Assembly (NCBI RefSeq): GCF_900104785.1
Contig: NZ_LT629733.1
Location: 1,830,501 to 1,894,500 of the forward strand
Source: Formosa sp. Hel1_31_208
Lineage (GTDB): Bacteria; Bacteroidota; Bacteroidia; Flavobacteriales; Flavobacteriaceae
Direction: 5' to 3'
Length of the DNA: 64,000 nucleotides
Each line of letters starts with the position of its first letter. Position 1 is the first letter of the stretch. The position numbers and the translations under genes are program-made. Positions 1 through 8,624 of the stretch are shown here, piece by piece. The notes under the pieces were generated by a model. The model saw only the letters and a list, made by a program, of their open reading frames with translations. It searched no databases and had not been told where the DNA came from.

Positions 1-51
1 ATTCATAAAAACCAAGAGGAAGAGTAAACTAACTAATTTCAATTTATTCAT
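1..51 (-). CDS. 5' end of a secreted-protein gene, cut by the window edge
   Basis: Reading leftwards from an ATG at 51, the first 17 codons give MNKLKLVSLLFLLVFMN, a basic start followed by a hydrophobic run typical of an export signal. The gene would be the first gene of the cassette beyond repeat R1, about 80 bp downstream of that repeat on the minus strand. Function cannot be told from this fragment. The call rests on the signal-like sequence and on position, orientation and spacing matching the neighbouring cassettes. Confidence 0.5.
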   Translation of the reverse strand, partial: MNKLKLVSLLFLLVFMN

Positions 52-132
52 AATACGGGGTTATGAGGATAGGTTGTCTCGATAAGACGCAAAAAGATTA
101 AAATGTAACTCATAATATATTTAATTAGGCAT

Positions 133-263
133 AACAACGTGTTTGTGTATGATTTCGTTGCGTGTTTCAGCAACTAATTTAGCAAATACAAACCGAATAG
201 AAAATCCGCGAGGATTTTCGTAAGTAGGCGAGTGCTAGCAATAAATTATACACGGTGTTGGCA
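133..263 (-). repeat. Cassette-boundary repeat R1 (attC-like)
   Basis: On the minus strand it opens with TGCCAAC just after the lipoprotein gene at 270-1256 and closes with GTTGTTA. The inner stem TGTGTAT/ATACAC and a hairpin of the type gaaaatcc-gcga-ggattttc are present. Its two outer boxes do not match each other well, but the opening box is the perfect complement of the closing box of R2, which is the other end of the same cassette. Confidence 0.75.
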
Positions 264-269
264 ATAGTT

Positions 270-1256
270 TTAATATTCGGAAACTTTATTAACTACTAAT
301 TTTCTAGAAGCCTCTCCATCAATTAATTTATAAGTAACTTGTCTAGTTCCTCCTGTAGGGTTTGCATTGGTATCTTTTTCTTTATAAATTGGAAAGCGTT
401 GAGCTAAAGAATTCTCTACAATCGAAAATTCATCGTGTCCCATATATCCTTTATTTATTTTGTCGTTTTCCGCTGTTTGTTGAAAATAAACTTGGCTCAT
501 AGATTTTTTATTGTTTACTGAAAACGCATAAACATTTCCATAACTTCCACTTCCGATTGTTTGTGTGTAAACAAAAAGTTCTGGTGAACCATCTGAATTA
601 AGGTCTTCCACTTCTGCATCTATAACCTGCTCACCCTCAATTTCGAATATTTCGTTGTATTCGCTTTCTTCTAAACCAAAAGTAAAAATTGACATCGTAT
701 TCTTTCCATCTTTTTCTATTGATGAAATATTGAAGCCAACGCCTTGTAGATTTAATACTATACTGAATTTAGTTAAATCAATTTGTTGTTGATCTAATTC
801 TTCGTTGATTCTTTTATAAGTTCCTGCTATGGAGGCTCCACCATTGCAAAAGAAATACAACATGTTTGAATCGTCTGAGTTTACAGTAGAAATAGTGATA
901 TTTTCTTCGGAAAACTCGAATTTAATTATTTTACCCTCATATGTGGATTCATACGAGTTCTCATTTTTTTTAAAAGCTTTCGTGTCAAATAAACAAGTTG
1001 GTCTTTTTTTATCTGCTCGTGAGCGGACTGAAATATTCAATTGATTATTATCTGCTTTTGTAATTGCAACAGACACCCAATCATAGCCTTCGCTTCTTTT
1101 CGCATAGTCTTCAGAAACGTAGTTACCTAATACATTTAACGCCTCGGTAGTTTCTAGTGTTTTAACTTTTTCAGTCTTTTTTGTTTGGTTTTTACATGCG
1201 ATTGCTGAAAATAGAACCAACAGCATTAGAGAAAATCTATAAAAATTATTTTTCAT
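270..1256 (-). CDS. Lipoprotein with a probable PliI-type lysozyme-inhibitor domain
   Basis: The 328-residue protein starts with a lipoprotein signal (SAIAC, lipid-bearing Cys21). The first half (about 45-150) is a beta-rich domain with the motif FFCNGG. The second half (about 165-275) carries DLNSDGSPELFVYTQ and GSGSYGNVYAF, which I recognise as resembling the periplasmic inhibitor of I-type lysozyme (PliI) family. If correct, it sits on the periplasmic face of a membrane and blocks host or predator lysozymes. It lies 17 bp after the MscS gene on the same strand and is directly followed by repeat R1, so it is the last gene of its cassette. The domain assignment is by motif memory only. A generic DUF lipoprotein remains possible. 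Confidence 0.7.
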   Translation of the reverse strand: MKNNFYRFSLMLLVLFSAIACKNQTKKTEKVKTLETTEALNVLGNYVSEDYAKRSEGYDWVSVAITKADNNQLNISVRSRADKKRPTCLFDTKAFKKNENSYESTYEGKIIKFEFSEENITISTVNSDDSNMLYFFCNGGASIAGTYKRINEELDQQQIDLTKFSIVLNLQGVGFNISSIEKDGKNTMSIFTFGLEESEYNEIFEIEGEQVIDAEVEDLNSDGSPELFVYTQTIGSGSYGNVYAFSVNNKKSMSQVYFQQTAENDKINKGYMGHDEFSIVENSLAQRFPIYKEKDTNANPTGGTRQVTYKLIDGEASRKLVVNKVSEY

Positions 1257-1273
1257 TTTTTCTGTTTGTAATT

Positions 1274-3715
1274 TTATTTATCGTTATCTGTTTCAGGTTT
1301 AGGAAAATCCTTAATATATACATCTTGTTGCGGAAATGGTATTTCAATATTATGTTCTTTAAACTTGTTATATATTGCTATTGAGATATCACTTTTGGCT
1401 TGTAAACTCAGTGAAAAATGTGTCCAAAAGCGCAGTCTAAAATTGAGTGAGTTATCTCCAAAATCACTAAATAAAGCTTTTGGCTCAGGGTCTTTTACTA
1501 AATCCGGATAATTGTTTGCACATTCAAGTAATATTTCTAATACCTGATTTGGGTTTGAGTCATAAGATGTGCCAATCAAGATTTCTGTTCGTTTTAAACT
1601 ACTCGATAGCGTCCAGTTTATTAAGTCATTAGAAACAAGGTTGTTATTAGGCACTACAACATCTGCACCATCAAATGTGCTCACTTTAGATGAACGAACT
1701 CCAATCTTATTTACAGTTCCCATAAGGTTGTTTACTTCCACCGTATCTCCTGGTAAAATTGGACGTTCAAAAATCAAAATAAGTCCAGACACAAAATTAG
1801 AAATTACGTTTTGTAACCCAAAACCAATACCTAGGCCTAAAGCACCAGCCATAAGGTTAAATTCACTCAAATCTAAACCTAATGACGATAAGGCAAAGAC
1901 AACACCAAAAGCCAAAATTAAATAACGTAATACAACAGAAATTGCTCTAGGTATTCCTTTTGGTAAATGAAGAAATTTCAAAGTGTTTTCTCCTTCATCT
2001 AAGGCGAAAGAAATTAATTTTGTAATGAGGAAAGAGGAAATTAAAATCAATAAAAATCCTGCTATAGAACCTATAGTAAATGTAATACTACCAATGTTGT
2101 AAGGCTCACTTAGGATATCACCAAAGAAATTAAGTATTGATTTCAATTGGTCTAAAACCTGTAAAAATAGAAGTAACCAAATCACAAATAAGGTAAGTCT
2201 TATATACTTAGTTAACTTTGTTTCAACATTGAGTTTCATACTAGAATCATAGGATTCTTTTGCATTATAATGCCGATGTAAAATCGCATCAGAAATAGTT
2301 TCAATAACTATTAAAATCCCATAAAAAATAATGCTTAAAACAATGCCTTGAGTACATATTTTCAAAGTGATATCAGTAAGATTTGTATAACCTATAATAT
2401 TCGATATAATCGAAATTATTATTAGAAGATAAAAAATAGGTGTTAGTTTAATCAGAAACTGTGAAAGCTTTGTTTTTACAAGTGCTTTGAGTTGTCTATA
2501 TGGGTGTGTAAAATAATAGAGGCTTATAATAACTAAAAAGGCTTCAATGAGGAGATATATTCGATATTGATAAGATTCAAACCAAATATATGTTTTTGCA
2601 CTATCTAAGATGAAAAATAAAATTACTATGTAAACAAGTTTTTTAAATTTTGTAGATATCGTAGGATTGACAATTGGGATAGTAAAAATTAATAAAAGAA
2701 GTGTAAGAAGATCATTAATTAAATCAGGTAAATTTAGAAACAATACTTTAGAAACAATCAAACTAATGAAAACTATAACAAGCCAAGGTTGTTTATAAAT
2801 TATAGATTTGGTATCTTTTTTTAAATTGCTCTCTGCTTTCTGGTATAAAACAAATCCTTTTTTTAAATATGTAATGAAATAAATTAAGGCAAGTACAAGA
2901 AATCCAAATAAATAAAACAGCTTTTCGAAAGTCTTTAAAAACTCTAAAGAGATATTTCCAAAATATGCATTTTCATTAATAGTAACATCAGATGATTTAG
3001 TCTTTTTAAAAGATGTATTCCATAATGCACTATGTCGCTTGTGAAGGATATTGTAAACATTAGTGTTTTTTAAATCTTCTATTTTCTCTATAATATCAGT
3101 GGCTGTAAAAATCAAATAATTAATCTTTGATTCAAGGACTAAGTTTTCGTTGTTTTGTGATATAATTATAGTTTTTATGACCTTGAATTCTTCAAGAACT
3201 GAACTAATATTAGTTTTGATTTCTATAGGGGTTTTTAGATATACAGAGTCTAAAAGTGTTAATTCCCATGTCTTTTCATTAAAAGTAATATCTTTCAGTA
3301 TGATACTGTTTTTTTCTAGTTGATTGTTAATTGTGGTTTCCCATGATTTTAAATAATCATGATAACGTTTCCACTCATTAAGTAAATTATTAACCTTTTG
3401 TTTGTTAGGCTCTGACGAGATAAATTCTAGTGCTTGTTGTCGCTTATTTAAGATAAATGTTTTGTAAGAAGGATAGATAGAATCAATATCTACAATAAAA
3501 GATTTAGGTTGAGTCTTTCTTCTTGCTTCCTTAATTTCTTCTGTAGCTATTTCAATTTCTTCTATAATCTTAACTACAGGAATTGCTTTCGGAATCTCTT
3601 TATATATTGAGTCGTTAACAATCGTTGCATTGTTTTGTGCAAAACTATTAATAGAAAAAAACAGAATTAATAAAAAACATGAGGTTTTGGTCTTGGTTAA
3701 AAAAGTTACAGTCAT
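1274..3715 (-). CDS. Mechanosensitive channel of the MscS/MscK family
   Basis: The 813-residue protein has an export signal (ending SINSFAQ at residue 27) and a periplasmic helical region to about residue 240. Many hydrophobic segments follow, then the conserved MscS pore and vestibule domain from about 620 to the end. Diagnostic motifs are GALGLGIGFGLQNV in the pore helix region, then FERPILPGDTVEV and VVVPNNNL in the beta domain. MscS channels release solutes on hypo-osmotic shock. The large N-terminal region places it with the long MscK/YbdG-like forms. It is 17 bp upstream of the 328-residue lipoprotein, so the two are probably co-transcribed. Its size is unusual for cargo of an integron-type cassette. 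Confidence 0.9.
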   Translation of the reverse strand: MTVTFLTKTKTSCFLLILFFSINSFAQNNATIVNDSIYKEIPKAIPVVKIIEEIEIATEEIKEARRKTQPKSFIVDIDSIYPSYKTFILNKRQQALEFISSEPNKQKVNNLLNEWKRYHDYLKSWETTINNQLEKNSIILKDITFNEKTWELTLLDSVYLKTPIEIKTNISSVLEEFKVIKTIIISQNNENLVLESKINYLIFTATDIIEKIEDLKNTNVYNILHKRHSALWNTSFKKTKSSDVTINENAYFGNISLEFLKTFEKLFYLFGFLVLALIYFITYLKKGFVLYQKAESNLKKDTKSIIYKQPWLVIVFISLIVSKVLFLNLPDLINDLLTLLLLIFTIPIVNPTISTKFKKLVYIVILFFILDSAKTYIWFESYQYRIYLLIEAFLVIISLYYFTHPYRQLKALVKTKLSQFLIKLTPIFYLLIIISIISNIIGYTNLTDITLKICTQGIVLSIIFYGILIVIETISDAILHRHYNAKESYDSSMKLNVETKLTKYIRLTLFVIWLLLFLQVLDQLKSILNFFGDILSEPYNIGSITFTIGSIAGFLLILISSFLITKLISFALDEGENTLKFLHLPKGIPRAISVVLRYLILAFGVVFALSSLGLDLSEFNLMAGALGLGIGFGLQNVISNFVSGLILIFERPILPGDTVEVNNLMGTVNKIGVRSSKVSTFDGADVVVPNNNLVSNDLINWTLSSSLKRTEILIGTSYDSNPNQVLEILLECANNYPDLVKDPEPKALFSDFGDNSLNFRLRFWTHFSLSLQAKSDISIAIYNKFKEHNIEIPFPQQDVYIKDFPKPETDNDK

Positions 3716-3884
3716 AGATAGTTATGTTTTTTATTGGTCTAGATCGCCATCTAGCATAATCCTATTTGATTCGGTAAAACATTTAGGTGAGATATTCGAT
3801 ATTCATTCTAATTAGAAATTTTAGCCTTAACGAATTCCAATCTTTGTTGAGATATTTTTTGACGTAAAATGATATTAAAAATAA

Positions 3885-3914
3885 AAAAGGAGAAGCAATT
3901 TTGCTTCTCCTTTT
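3885..3914 (-). terminator. Intrinsic terminator after the small outer-membrane protein gene
   Basis: A 14-bp perfect inverted repeat (AAAAGGAGAAGCAA and its complement, two-base loop) lies 18-47 bp past the stop codon at 3932 and is A/T-flanked on both sides, so it could work in both directions. It separates the 157-residue protein from the MscS gene within what would otherwise be a single cassette. Confidence 0.8.
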
Positions 3915-3931
3915 CATGCTTTGAATATTAA

Positions 3932-4405
3932 TTAGAATTCAAATAAGATTCCTACATTAAGGTTTCCCCAAGTCGCAGCATCTGATATACTTTCAAAAGA
4001 AGCATTCAATTCTATGGCATCTGCAATGTCAATACCTACCGTAGGTCTGTAATAAAAACCTCCATCTAAATAATCTGAAATTCCTAACGCATAACCAACG
4101 TCAACACCTCCGGATAAAATTCCAAATAATTTTAAACGAGCAGCACCTGCAATTGGCAAGAATTGAGCATCATCAACACCGTCAACAGACATAAAGAAAT
4201 TTCTAAATCCTATTGTAGGACCAAAATTGATAACAGCATCTACTTTTTCAATCATATAGTAGGCATCAACTCCTAAAGCCCAATCTGCAACATCACCTGC
4301 ATCAGATACAGCAACGCCTGCGGTGGCTCCAATTTTAAAAACTCCCTGTGCTGTTGCAGTATATCCAAAAAGTGCAAAAGCAAATAATACTAATAATTTT
4401 TTCAT
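3932..4405 (-). CDS. Small outer-membrane beta-barrel protein
   Basis: The 157-residue product begins with a clear signal peptide (MKKLLVLFAFALFGYTATAQ, cleavage after AQ at residue 20). Alternating-strand, glycine-rich segments of an OmpW/OmpA-like eight-stranded barrel follow, ending in a terminal aromatic (LFEF). No catalytic or binding motif is visible. It has its own terminator downstream and about 240 bp between its start and repeat R2, so it is probably transcribed on its own. The residue pattern supports an outer-membrane location. The specific role is unknown. Confidence 0.8.
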   Translation of the reverse strand: MKKLLVLFAFALFGYTATAQGVFKIGATAGVAVSDAGDVADWALGVDAYYMIEKVDAVINFGPTIGFRNFFMSVDGVDDAQFLPIAGAARLKLFGILSGGVDVGYALGISDYLDGGFYYRPTVGIDIADAIELNASFESISDAATWGNLNVGILFEF

Positions 4406-4644
4406 AATTTAAAGTTTATGTTGGTTAATAATTTAGTTAAAAATAATTATTTTAATTAAAATAAAAAATGATTTTTTTTTAATCAAGGTAATATGAAAGA
4501 ACTCTTGACAATTTACTAACTATATATTTTGTTTATATCTAAAAATTAAAAGCTTTTTAAGTTCAACTTAAGGTAGATGAGTTGACACTGTAAGTGTTTA
4601 ATTTTTAGTCAATTTACTTTAGGAAAGTGCAGTTAGTAATTATT
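4406..4644. other. Non-coding stretch upstream of the small outer-membrane protein gene
   Basis: This A/T-rich stretch between the start of the 157-residue gene and repeat R2 shows no convincing open reading frame. It presumably holds the promoter of the leftward gene, but I could not pick out a clear TAnnTTTG element. It differs from the other cassettes, whose genes start about 30-150 bp from the repeat, and it lacks the TTCATTA motif seen there just after the repeat. Confidence 0.5.
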
Positions 4645-4777
4645 GCCAACGTGATTGTGTATGATTAGTTGCGTGGTTAGCAACTAATTTAGTAAACAAA
4701 TACTTGCCAGAGAAAATTCCGAAGGAATTTTCCAAGTAAGCACTTGCCAAAGCAATTAATTATACACGGTGTTGGCA
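4645..4777 (-). repeat. Cassette-boundary repeat R2 (attC-like)
   Basis: On the minus strand it runs from TGCCAAC to GTTGGCA, the two ends being perfect complements. The inner stem is TGTGTAT (4656-4662) with ATACAC (4762-4767). It also holds a GTTGC/GCAAC hairpin near 4668-4684 and the hairpin gaaaattcc-gaa-ggaattttc. The stop codon of the DUF6090 gene at 4783 lies inside its conserved TAACGAAA lead-in. Confidence 0.85.
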
Positions 4778-4782
4778 TTTCG

Positions 4783-5499
4783 TTATTTTTTTTCAGTCAT
4801 AACTATCACTTTTTCCGTTTCCGTTAATGCGATTCTTTGATTTCTAACCCAATCGCTCTGCATTAACCATTTTAAAGCAATTATATTTTTATATTCAGAA
4901 TTATCGTATAATTCAATTAAGTTTTGGCCATCGGAATTCTGGGTTCTTGTATAATTAACTAATGATTTAGCGTAATTATTTCTCGATAGAAAATCACTTA
5001 TTTTAGAATTCCAAAGTTGGTCAAGATATAATTCAGATTCCTTAATTTTATTATAAGACAGTTGTAACTTTCTTAATTCCTTTAATAATTTATCATCACT
5101 AATACTTGAAGAGCTATTTGCACTCAAAACATTTGTTATAATTGGATGCGAGACTGAAGATTGGCTGTATATATCTAAAAAAGAAACTATTTTAATTTTT
5201 TGTTCGTTGTTTTTCTCGATTTCATCAAGATATTCTTCTACTTGTTTTAAATTTTTATTATTACTCTCGAAATCGATTTTTAGCTCATCACGTATAGAAA
5301 TCAATTCCTCATTCAGCGATGCTATAAGTTTCAGTTCATTATTATTTGCTATTCGATTATCATTCCAATTATTAATCTGTAATGCGATTAAAATTCCAAT
5401 TACCACAAGGATAATTTCGCCAAAAGCATATTTCAAGTACTTTCCACTTTTATTATTTTTCATAAGGTCGTAACGTATTTTACGAAAGAATTTTATCAT
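4783..5499 (-). CDS. DUF6090-family membrane protein, cassette copy 1
   Basis: The 238-residue protein opens with the shared DUF6090 start (MIKFFRKIRYDLM) and one hydrophobic helix at about 28-44 ending in QINNWND. A long, charged, largely helical domain follows. The usual LxSSG-type motif is altered here (SANSSSSISDDKLLKEL at about 127-143), making this the most divergent of the seven copies. Predicted topology is a short cytoplasmic N-tail and a periplasmic helical domain. It fills the cassette between R3 and R2. Its TAA stop belongs to the repeat lead-in and the last residues are EKK. The biochemical function of the family is not known to me. Confidence 0.85.
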   Translation of the reverse strand: MIKFFRKIRYDLMKNNKSGKYLKYAFGEIILVVIGILIALQINNWNDNRIANNNELKLIASLNEELISIRDELKIDFESNNKNLKQVEEYLDEIEKNNEQKIKIVSFLDIYSQSSVSHPIITNVLSANSSSSISDDKLLKELRKLQLSYNKIKESELYLDQLWNSKISDFLSRNNYAKSLVNYTRTQNSDGQNLIELYDNSEYKNIIALKWLMQSDWVRNQRIALTETEKVIVMTEKK

Positions 5500-5525
5500 T
5501 GATTTAGAGTTTCGTCATAATGAAT

Positions 5526-5655
5526 GCCAACGGTCTCGGCTATGAGTAGTTGCGTGGGTTAGCACTTAATTTAGCAAGTACACACCAAGTTGGAAATTCC
5601 GCAGGAATTTCCAAAGTAGGCGAGAACAAGCAATTACTTATAGCCATTGTTGTGC
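5526..5655 (-). repeat. Cassette-boundary repeat R3 (attC-like, GGCTAT stem variant)
   Basis: On the minus strand it starts GCACAAC and ends GTTGGCA, so its own ends mismatch, while GTTGGCA pairs perfectly with the opening TGCCAAC of R2. The inner stem is GGCTAT (5538-5543) with ATAGCC (5640-5645), a compensated replacement of the TGTGTAT/ATACAC stem found in most copies. The central hairpin is ggaaattcc-gca-ggaatttcc. Confidence 0.85.
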
Positions 5656-5660
5656 TTTCG

Positions 5661-6425
5661 TTATTTTTGAATTTCTCTGTTAAGTAAATCCAAAACTAAA
5701 TAGAGTTTGTTTTTAACATTTCTATTATAAATAAATGATAATTCACTATCAGAGGCTAATACTTTATTAAGTTCATATATTGTGTTTGGGTCTTCCATGA
5801 ATCCATTATAATCAGCTCCCAATGCTAAAAGTTCTGACAAATCACTCATTTTAGCTTGCCATAATAAGCCATTTATTTCTCCATTAAAGTACCTGTAGAC
5901 ATGATTCATGTAACTTGATTTTTTTGCATGCATATCTACATATAAAGTTGATTCCATCTGTGCATTATGGTTTATAAAATCATTTATTGCTATTTTGATG
6001 CTATCATTACTTATAACATTTAGTTTTCCAGAATTGACAAGTTCATTGTAAGTAGGTGAGTAATCATAAAACGGAATTGCTTTACCAATAAAAAATATAG
6101 GCTTTAATGGTATAAATCTAATCGAATCCTTATTGTATTCTGTAATCAATTGCAATAAATATTTGGATTCATTCATTTTCCCTGTAGTTAATTTCTCAAG
6201 CGTATTTATCTTGATGCTATCAGCTTCAAATTCAACCTTTAATTGATTTAAGATGTATCGTTCTTGGCTATTTTGTTTGCGTTGTTCATTCCAATTATTT
6301 ATTTGCAATGCAATTAAAATTCCAATAACTACAAGTACAATCTCACCAATAGCATATTTAAAATACTTTCCAGTTTTGTTTTTCTCCATAAGGTCGTAAC
6401 GTATTTTTCTAAAGAATTTAATCAT
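5661..6425 (-). CDS. DUF6090-family membrane protein, cassette copy 2
   Basis: The 254-residue protein has the family start MIKFFRKIRYDLMEKNKTGK, a single membrane helix at about 28-44 and QINNWNE. The variable domain contains YNELVNSGKLNVISND (about 125-140), the motif that recurs in the family as LxSSGxx...ND. It is the third and last gene of a three-gene cassette, 3 bp after the C45-type lipoprotein gene. That spacing indicates co-transcription and perhaps joint action on the same envelope substrate. The TAA stop is part of the lead-in of R3. Function is unknown. Confidence 0.88.
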   Translation of the reverse strand: MIKFFRKIRYDLMEKNKTGKYFKYAIGEIVLVVIGILIALQINNWNEQRKQNSQERYILNQLKVEFEADSIKINTLEKLTTGKMNESKYLLQLITEYNKDSIRFIPLKPIFFIGKAIPFYDYSPTYNELVNSGKLNVISNDSIKIAINDFINHNAQMESTLYVDMHAKKSSYMNHVYRYFNGEINGLLWQAKMSDLSELLALGADYNGFMEDPNTIYELNKVLASDSELSFIYNRNVKNKLYLVLDLLNREIQK

Positions 6426-6428
6426 CGC

Positions 6429-7679
6429 TTATTCAAATTCAAATTTTTTATATTCAGACTCATCTGGTGGACCAGCTGTGATTAAAAGATGTGGATTATC
6501 ACCGAACACCATTATTGTTGATGCAAATGTAAATCCACCAGATGCGTTCCATGTTCTGCAAACAGGATTATTAGGGTCGTCTTTAGACCTCAATATATCC
6601 ATAATTGACTGAACGTTAATCTCAGTATTTGACGTCATACCTGTTTCTAAAGATTTGAATCGAATGTACGAGTTAGAATTGACAGGCAATTCACTAAAAG
6701 GTCTAGAAGGATTAAATTGCTCATCCCATGATTTTACATTAGTATTAACCTCTGGATGATTGGTATGGTACACTGCTCCATTTTGATTTTTAGGAATAAA
6801 TCTAACGACTTCACCTGCAGAGGCTTCAAAATCATAAACTTCGTCATTCACGCTAATAATATAATTTTGTCCAGAAGCATGAGGTACATTTTTTATAAAA
6901 TCTAAAATAGCATCCTTATCAGTCATACCAACAAGTTTTCTAACTACAAAAGCTACTGGCACACCTTCATTTGATGCTTTAAGCTGCATTATGGTATTTA
7001 CAACGACACCAACACCTGAGCTATTCATACCATTAAGAGTAATGAGTCCTGGATGTGAAAGAATGAACTGTTGAGGCATGTTTTTTGAACCTTCTATCCT
7101 CATTAAAATTTGATATCCATCTGTATAGTCTTCTATGTCCATGTTTTGTGCAACCATTGCTGGATTTCCATTTTTAGCTGCAATACCCACATCGCTGCAA
7201 TGATGATTCTCGAGAGCGTCAATGTAAACCCAGAATTCATCTAACAGATTTAAAACTAATATCTCTTCAAATTTTTGATTTGAGCCATCCGCAATACCTT
7301 TTATTTCTTCATACAATTCTGGGGTCCATTTCTTTATTGCTGGCTCAAAATTTGCATAGCTCATAAATTCTTTCAAAACATCATTTGCATCACGGCCTAA
7401 GGCTTTAGAAGTATTTTGTTTCCAATGTTCAACTATCTCTGATATTTCTTTACTGAGAACTCTTCCATGTTTTAAGCCCAAATCATAACCACTACCGCTC
7501 AGTCCTACTACTTTTAAATCTCGTTTTTTTGAAATACCATCTTGAGATGATATATCTGTAATGACTTCTGATTTAGTATTAGATGCTTTGTTCTTACAAC
7601 TATAATTAAATAGTAAGAGTGCCGCAAAAAACACAATTTTAAAAAATAATCGAGAATACAATATTTTAGTGGTTTTCAT
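6429..7679 (-). CDS. C45-type peptidase / acyl-CoA:6-APA acyltransferase-like lipoprotein
   Basis: The 416-residue protein has a lipoprotein signal (FNYSC, Cys28). Its catalytic domain of the penicillin acyltransferase/C45 type begins near residue 55 (GSGYDLGLKHG). The likely N-terminal nucleophile is Cys161 in HHCSDVGI, followed by GNPAMVAQNMD, the usual oxyanion and substrate segment. Family members self-cleave before the Cys and hydrolyse or transfer amide-linked acyl groups. Here the enzyme would be membrane-anchored outside the cytoplasm. The gene sits between two DUF6090 genes with 1-bp and 3-bp gaps and no boundary repeat, so the three move as one unit. Substrate is unknown. Confidence 0.85.
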   Translation of the reverse strand: MKTTKILYSRLFFKIVFFAALLLFNYSCKNKASNTKSEVITDISSQDGISKKRDLKVVGLSGSGYDLGLKHGRVLSKEISEIVEHWKQNTSKALGRDANDVLKEFMSYANFEPAIKKWTPELYEEIKGIADGSNQKFEEILVLNLLDEFWVYIDALENHHCSDVGIAAKNGNPAMVAQNMDIEDYTDGYQILMRIEGSKNMPQQFILSHPGLITLNGMNSSGVGVVVNTIMQLKASNEGVPVAFVVRKLVGMTDKDAILDFIKNVPHASGQNYIISVNDEVYDFEASAGEVVRFIPKNQNGAVYHTNHPEVNTNVKSWDEQFNPSRPFSELPVNSNSYIRFKSLETGMTSNTEINVQSIMDILRSKDDPNNPVCRTWNASGGFTFASTIMVFGDNPHLLITAGPPDESEYKKFEFE

Positions 7680-7680
7680 A

Positions 7681-8460
7681 TTAATTTTTGTTTAATTCAA
7701 CGGCAATTAAATCTAAAATGGATTGGCAGGTTTCCACAATGGTAAAAGCTTCCGCAACATTATGACGGGCATATATTTTTTTCGCCGAAATATGACTTTG
7801 AAATACTGGGTTTTGTAATAAAGTTGTCATATCGTACTCAATTGCATTATCATAAACTTTAAAATTAATATCTGTACGATTATAAAACTCTAAAGTATAA
7901 TCAAACGGTTCGAGTTTACTTAAAGGGTAATTGAGCGCTAGAAAAGGAATTATGATATTTTGAGAATATTGTATTGCAAGTTGCTCATCATCATCTAACT
8001 CATCTTCCACGCCGGACCATAATGTCAGCAATTTTCTTAATTCATGATTTTGTACAAGATTCAGATTACCAGAATTAATCAGATTGTCTGAAGCTCCCGG
8101 CCTAGATGTGTAATCAAACCAATCAAAAACAAAATATATTAAACTGTCAAGAGATTTTGAGGTTAATTTGTTATTGTCCAAGTTTTCTTGAATTTTATTA
8201 ACCGCACTAACAATTTCTAGGTTGCCGTTATAGACGCGTTGGGCATCTTTGAGGTTTTCTTTAAACTCTACGTTTAAGTCGAGTAAGATTTTTTTCTCTG
8301 TCTTTCTTTCAAGTCTATTAATATTCCAATTATTAATTTGAAGTGCAATCAAAATCCCAATAACGACAAGTGTAATTTCACCAATAGCGTATTTAAGATA
8401 CTTTCCAGTTTTATTTTCCATAAGCAAGTTTTGGCGAATTTTTCTAAAGAATTTTATCAT
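7681..8460 (-). CDS. DUF6090-family membrane protein, cassette copy 3
   Basis: The 259-residue protein has the family start MIKFFRKIRQNLL, a membrane helix at about 29-45 (ITLVVIGILIALQINNWN) and then a long helical, acidic region. The family motif appears as SDNLINSGNLNLVQNHELRKLL near 123-144. It is the first gene of the three-gene cassette whose other members are the C45-type lipoprotein and DUF6090 copy 2. Its start codon follows the R4 boundary by only about 25 bp, with the leader CCGCTAACCAATG also found before copy 5. Function is unknown. Confidence 0.88.
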   Translation of the reverse strand: MIKFFRKIRQNLLMENKTGKYLKYAIGEITLVVIGILIALQINNWNINRLERKTEKKILLDLNVEFKENLKDAQRVYNGNLEIVSAVNKIQENLDNNKLTSKSLDSLIYFVFDWFDYTSRPGASDNLINSGNLNLVQNHELRKLLTLWSGVEDELDDDEQLAIQYSQNIIIPFLALNYPLSKLEPFDYTLEFYNRTDINFKVYDNAIEYDMTTLLQNPVFQSHISAKKIYARHNVAEAFTIVETCQSILDLIAVELNKN

Positions 8461-8484
8461 TGGTTAGCGGTTTGTCATAATGAA

Positions 8485-8619
8485 ACACAACGGTCTTGTG
8501 TATGGTTAGTTGGGTGTTTCAGCAACTAATTTAGTAAACAAAAACGAACGCGAGAAAATTCCGAAGGAATTTTCCAAATAAGCACTTGCCAAAGCAATTG
8601 ATTATACACGTTGTTGTGC
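8485..8619 (-). repeat. Cassette-boundary repeat R4 (attC-like)
   Basis: On the minus strand it runs from GCACAAC to GTTGTGT. It has the TGTGTAT/ATACAC inner stem, a degenerate GTTGgG...GCAAC hairpin and the central hairpin gaaaattcc-gaa-ggaattttc. The lead-in TAACGAAAG supplies the stop codon of DUF6090 copy 4. After the closing box comes TTCATTA, shared with R3 and R5-R9. Confidence 0.85.
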
Positions 8620-8624
8620 TTTCG

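Noticed and set aside
1569..1925. Long opposite-strand open frame inside the MscS gene
   Set aside because: It is the antisense shadow of a conserved MscS coding region and has no recognisable features.
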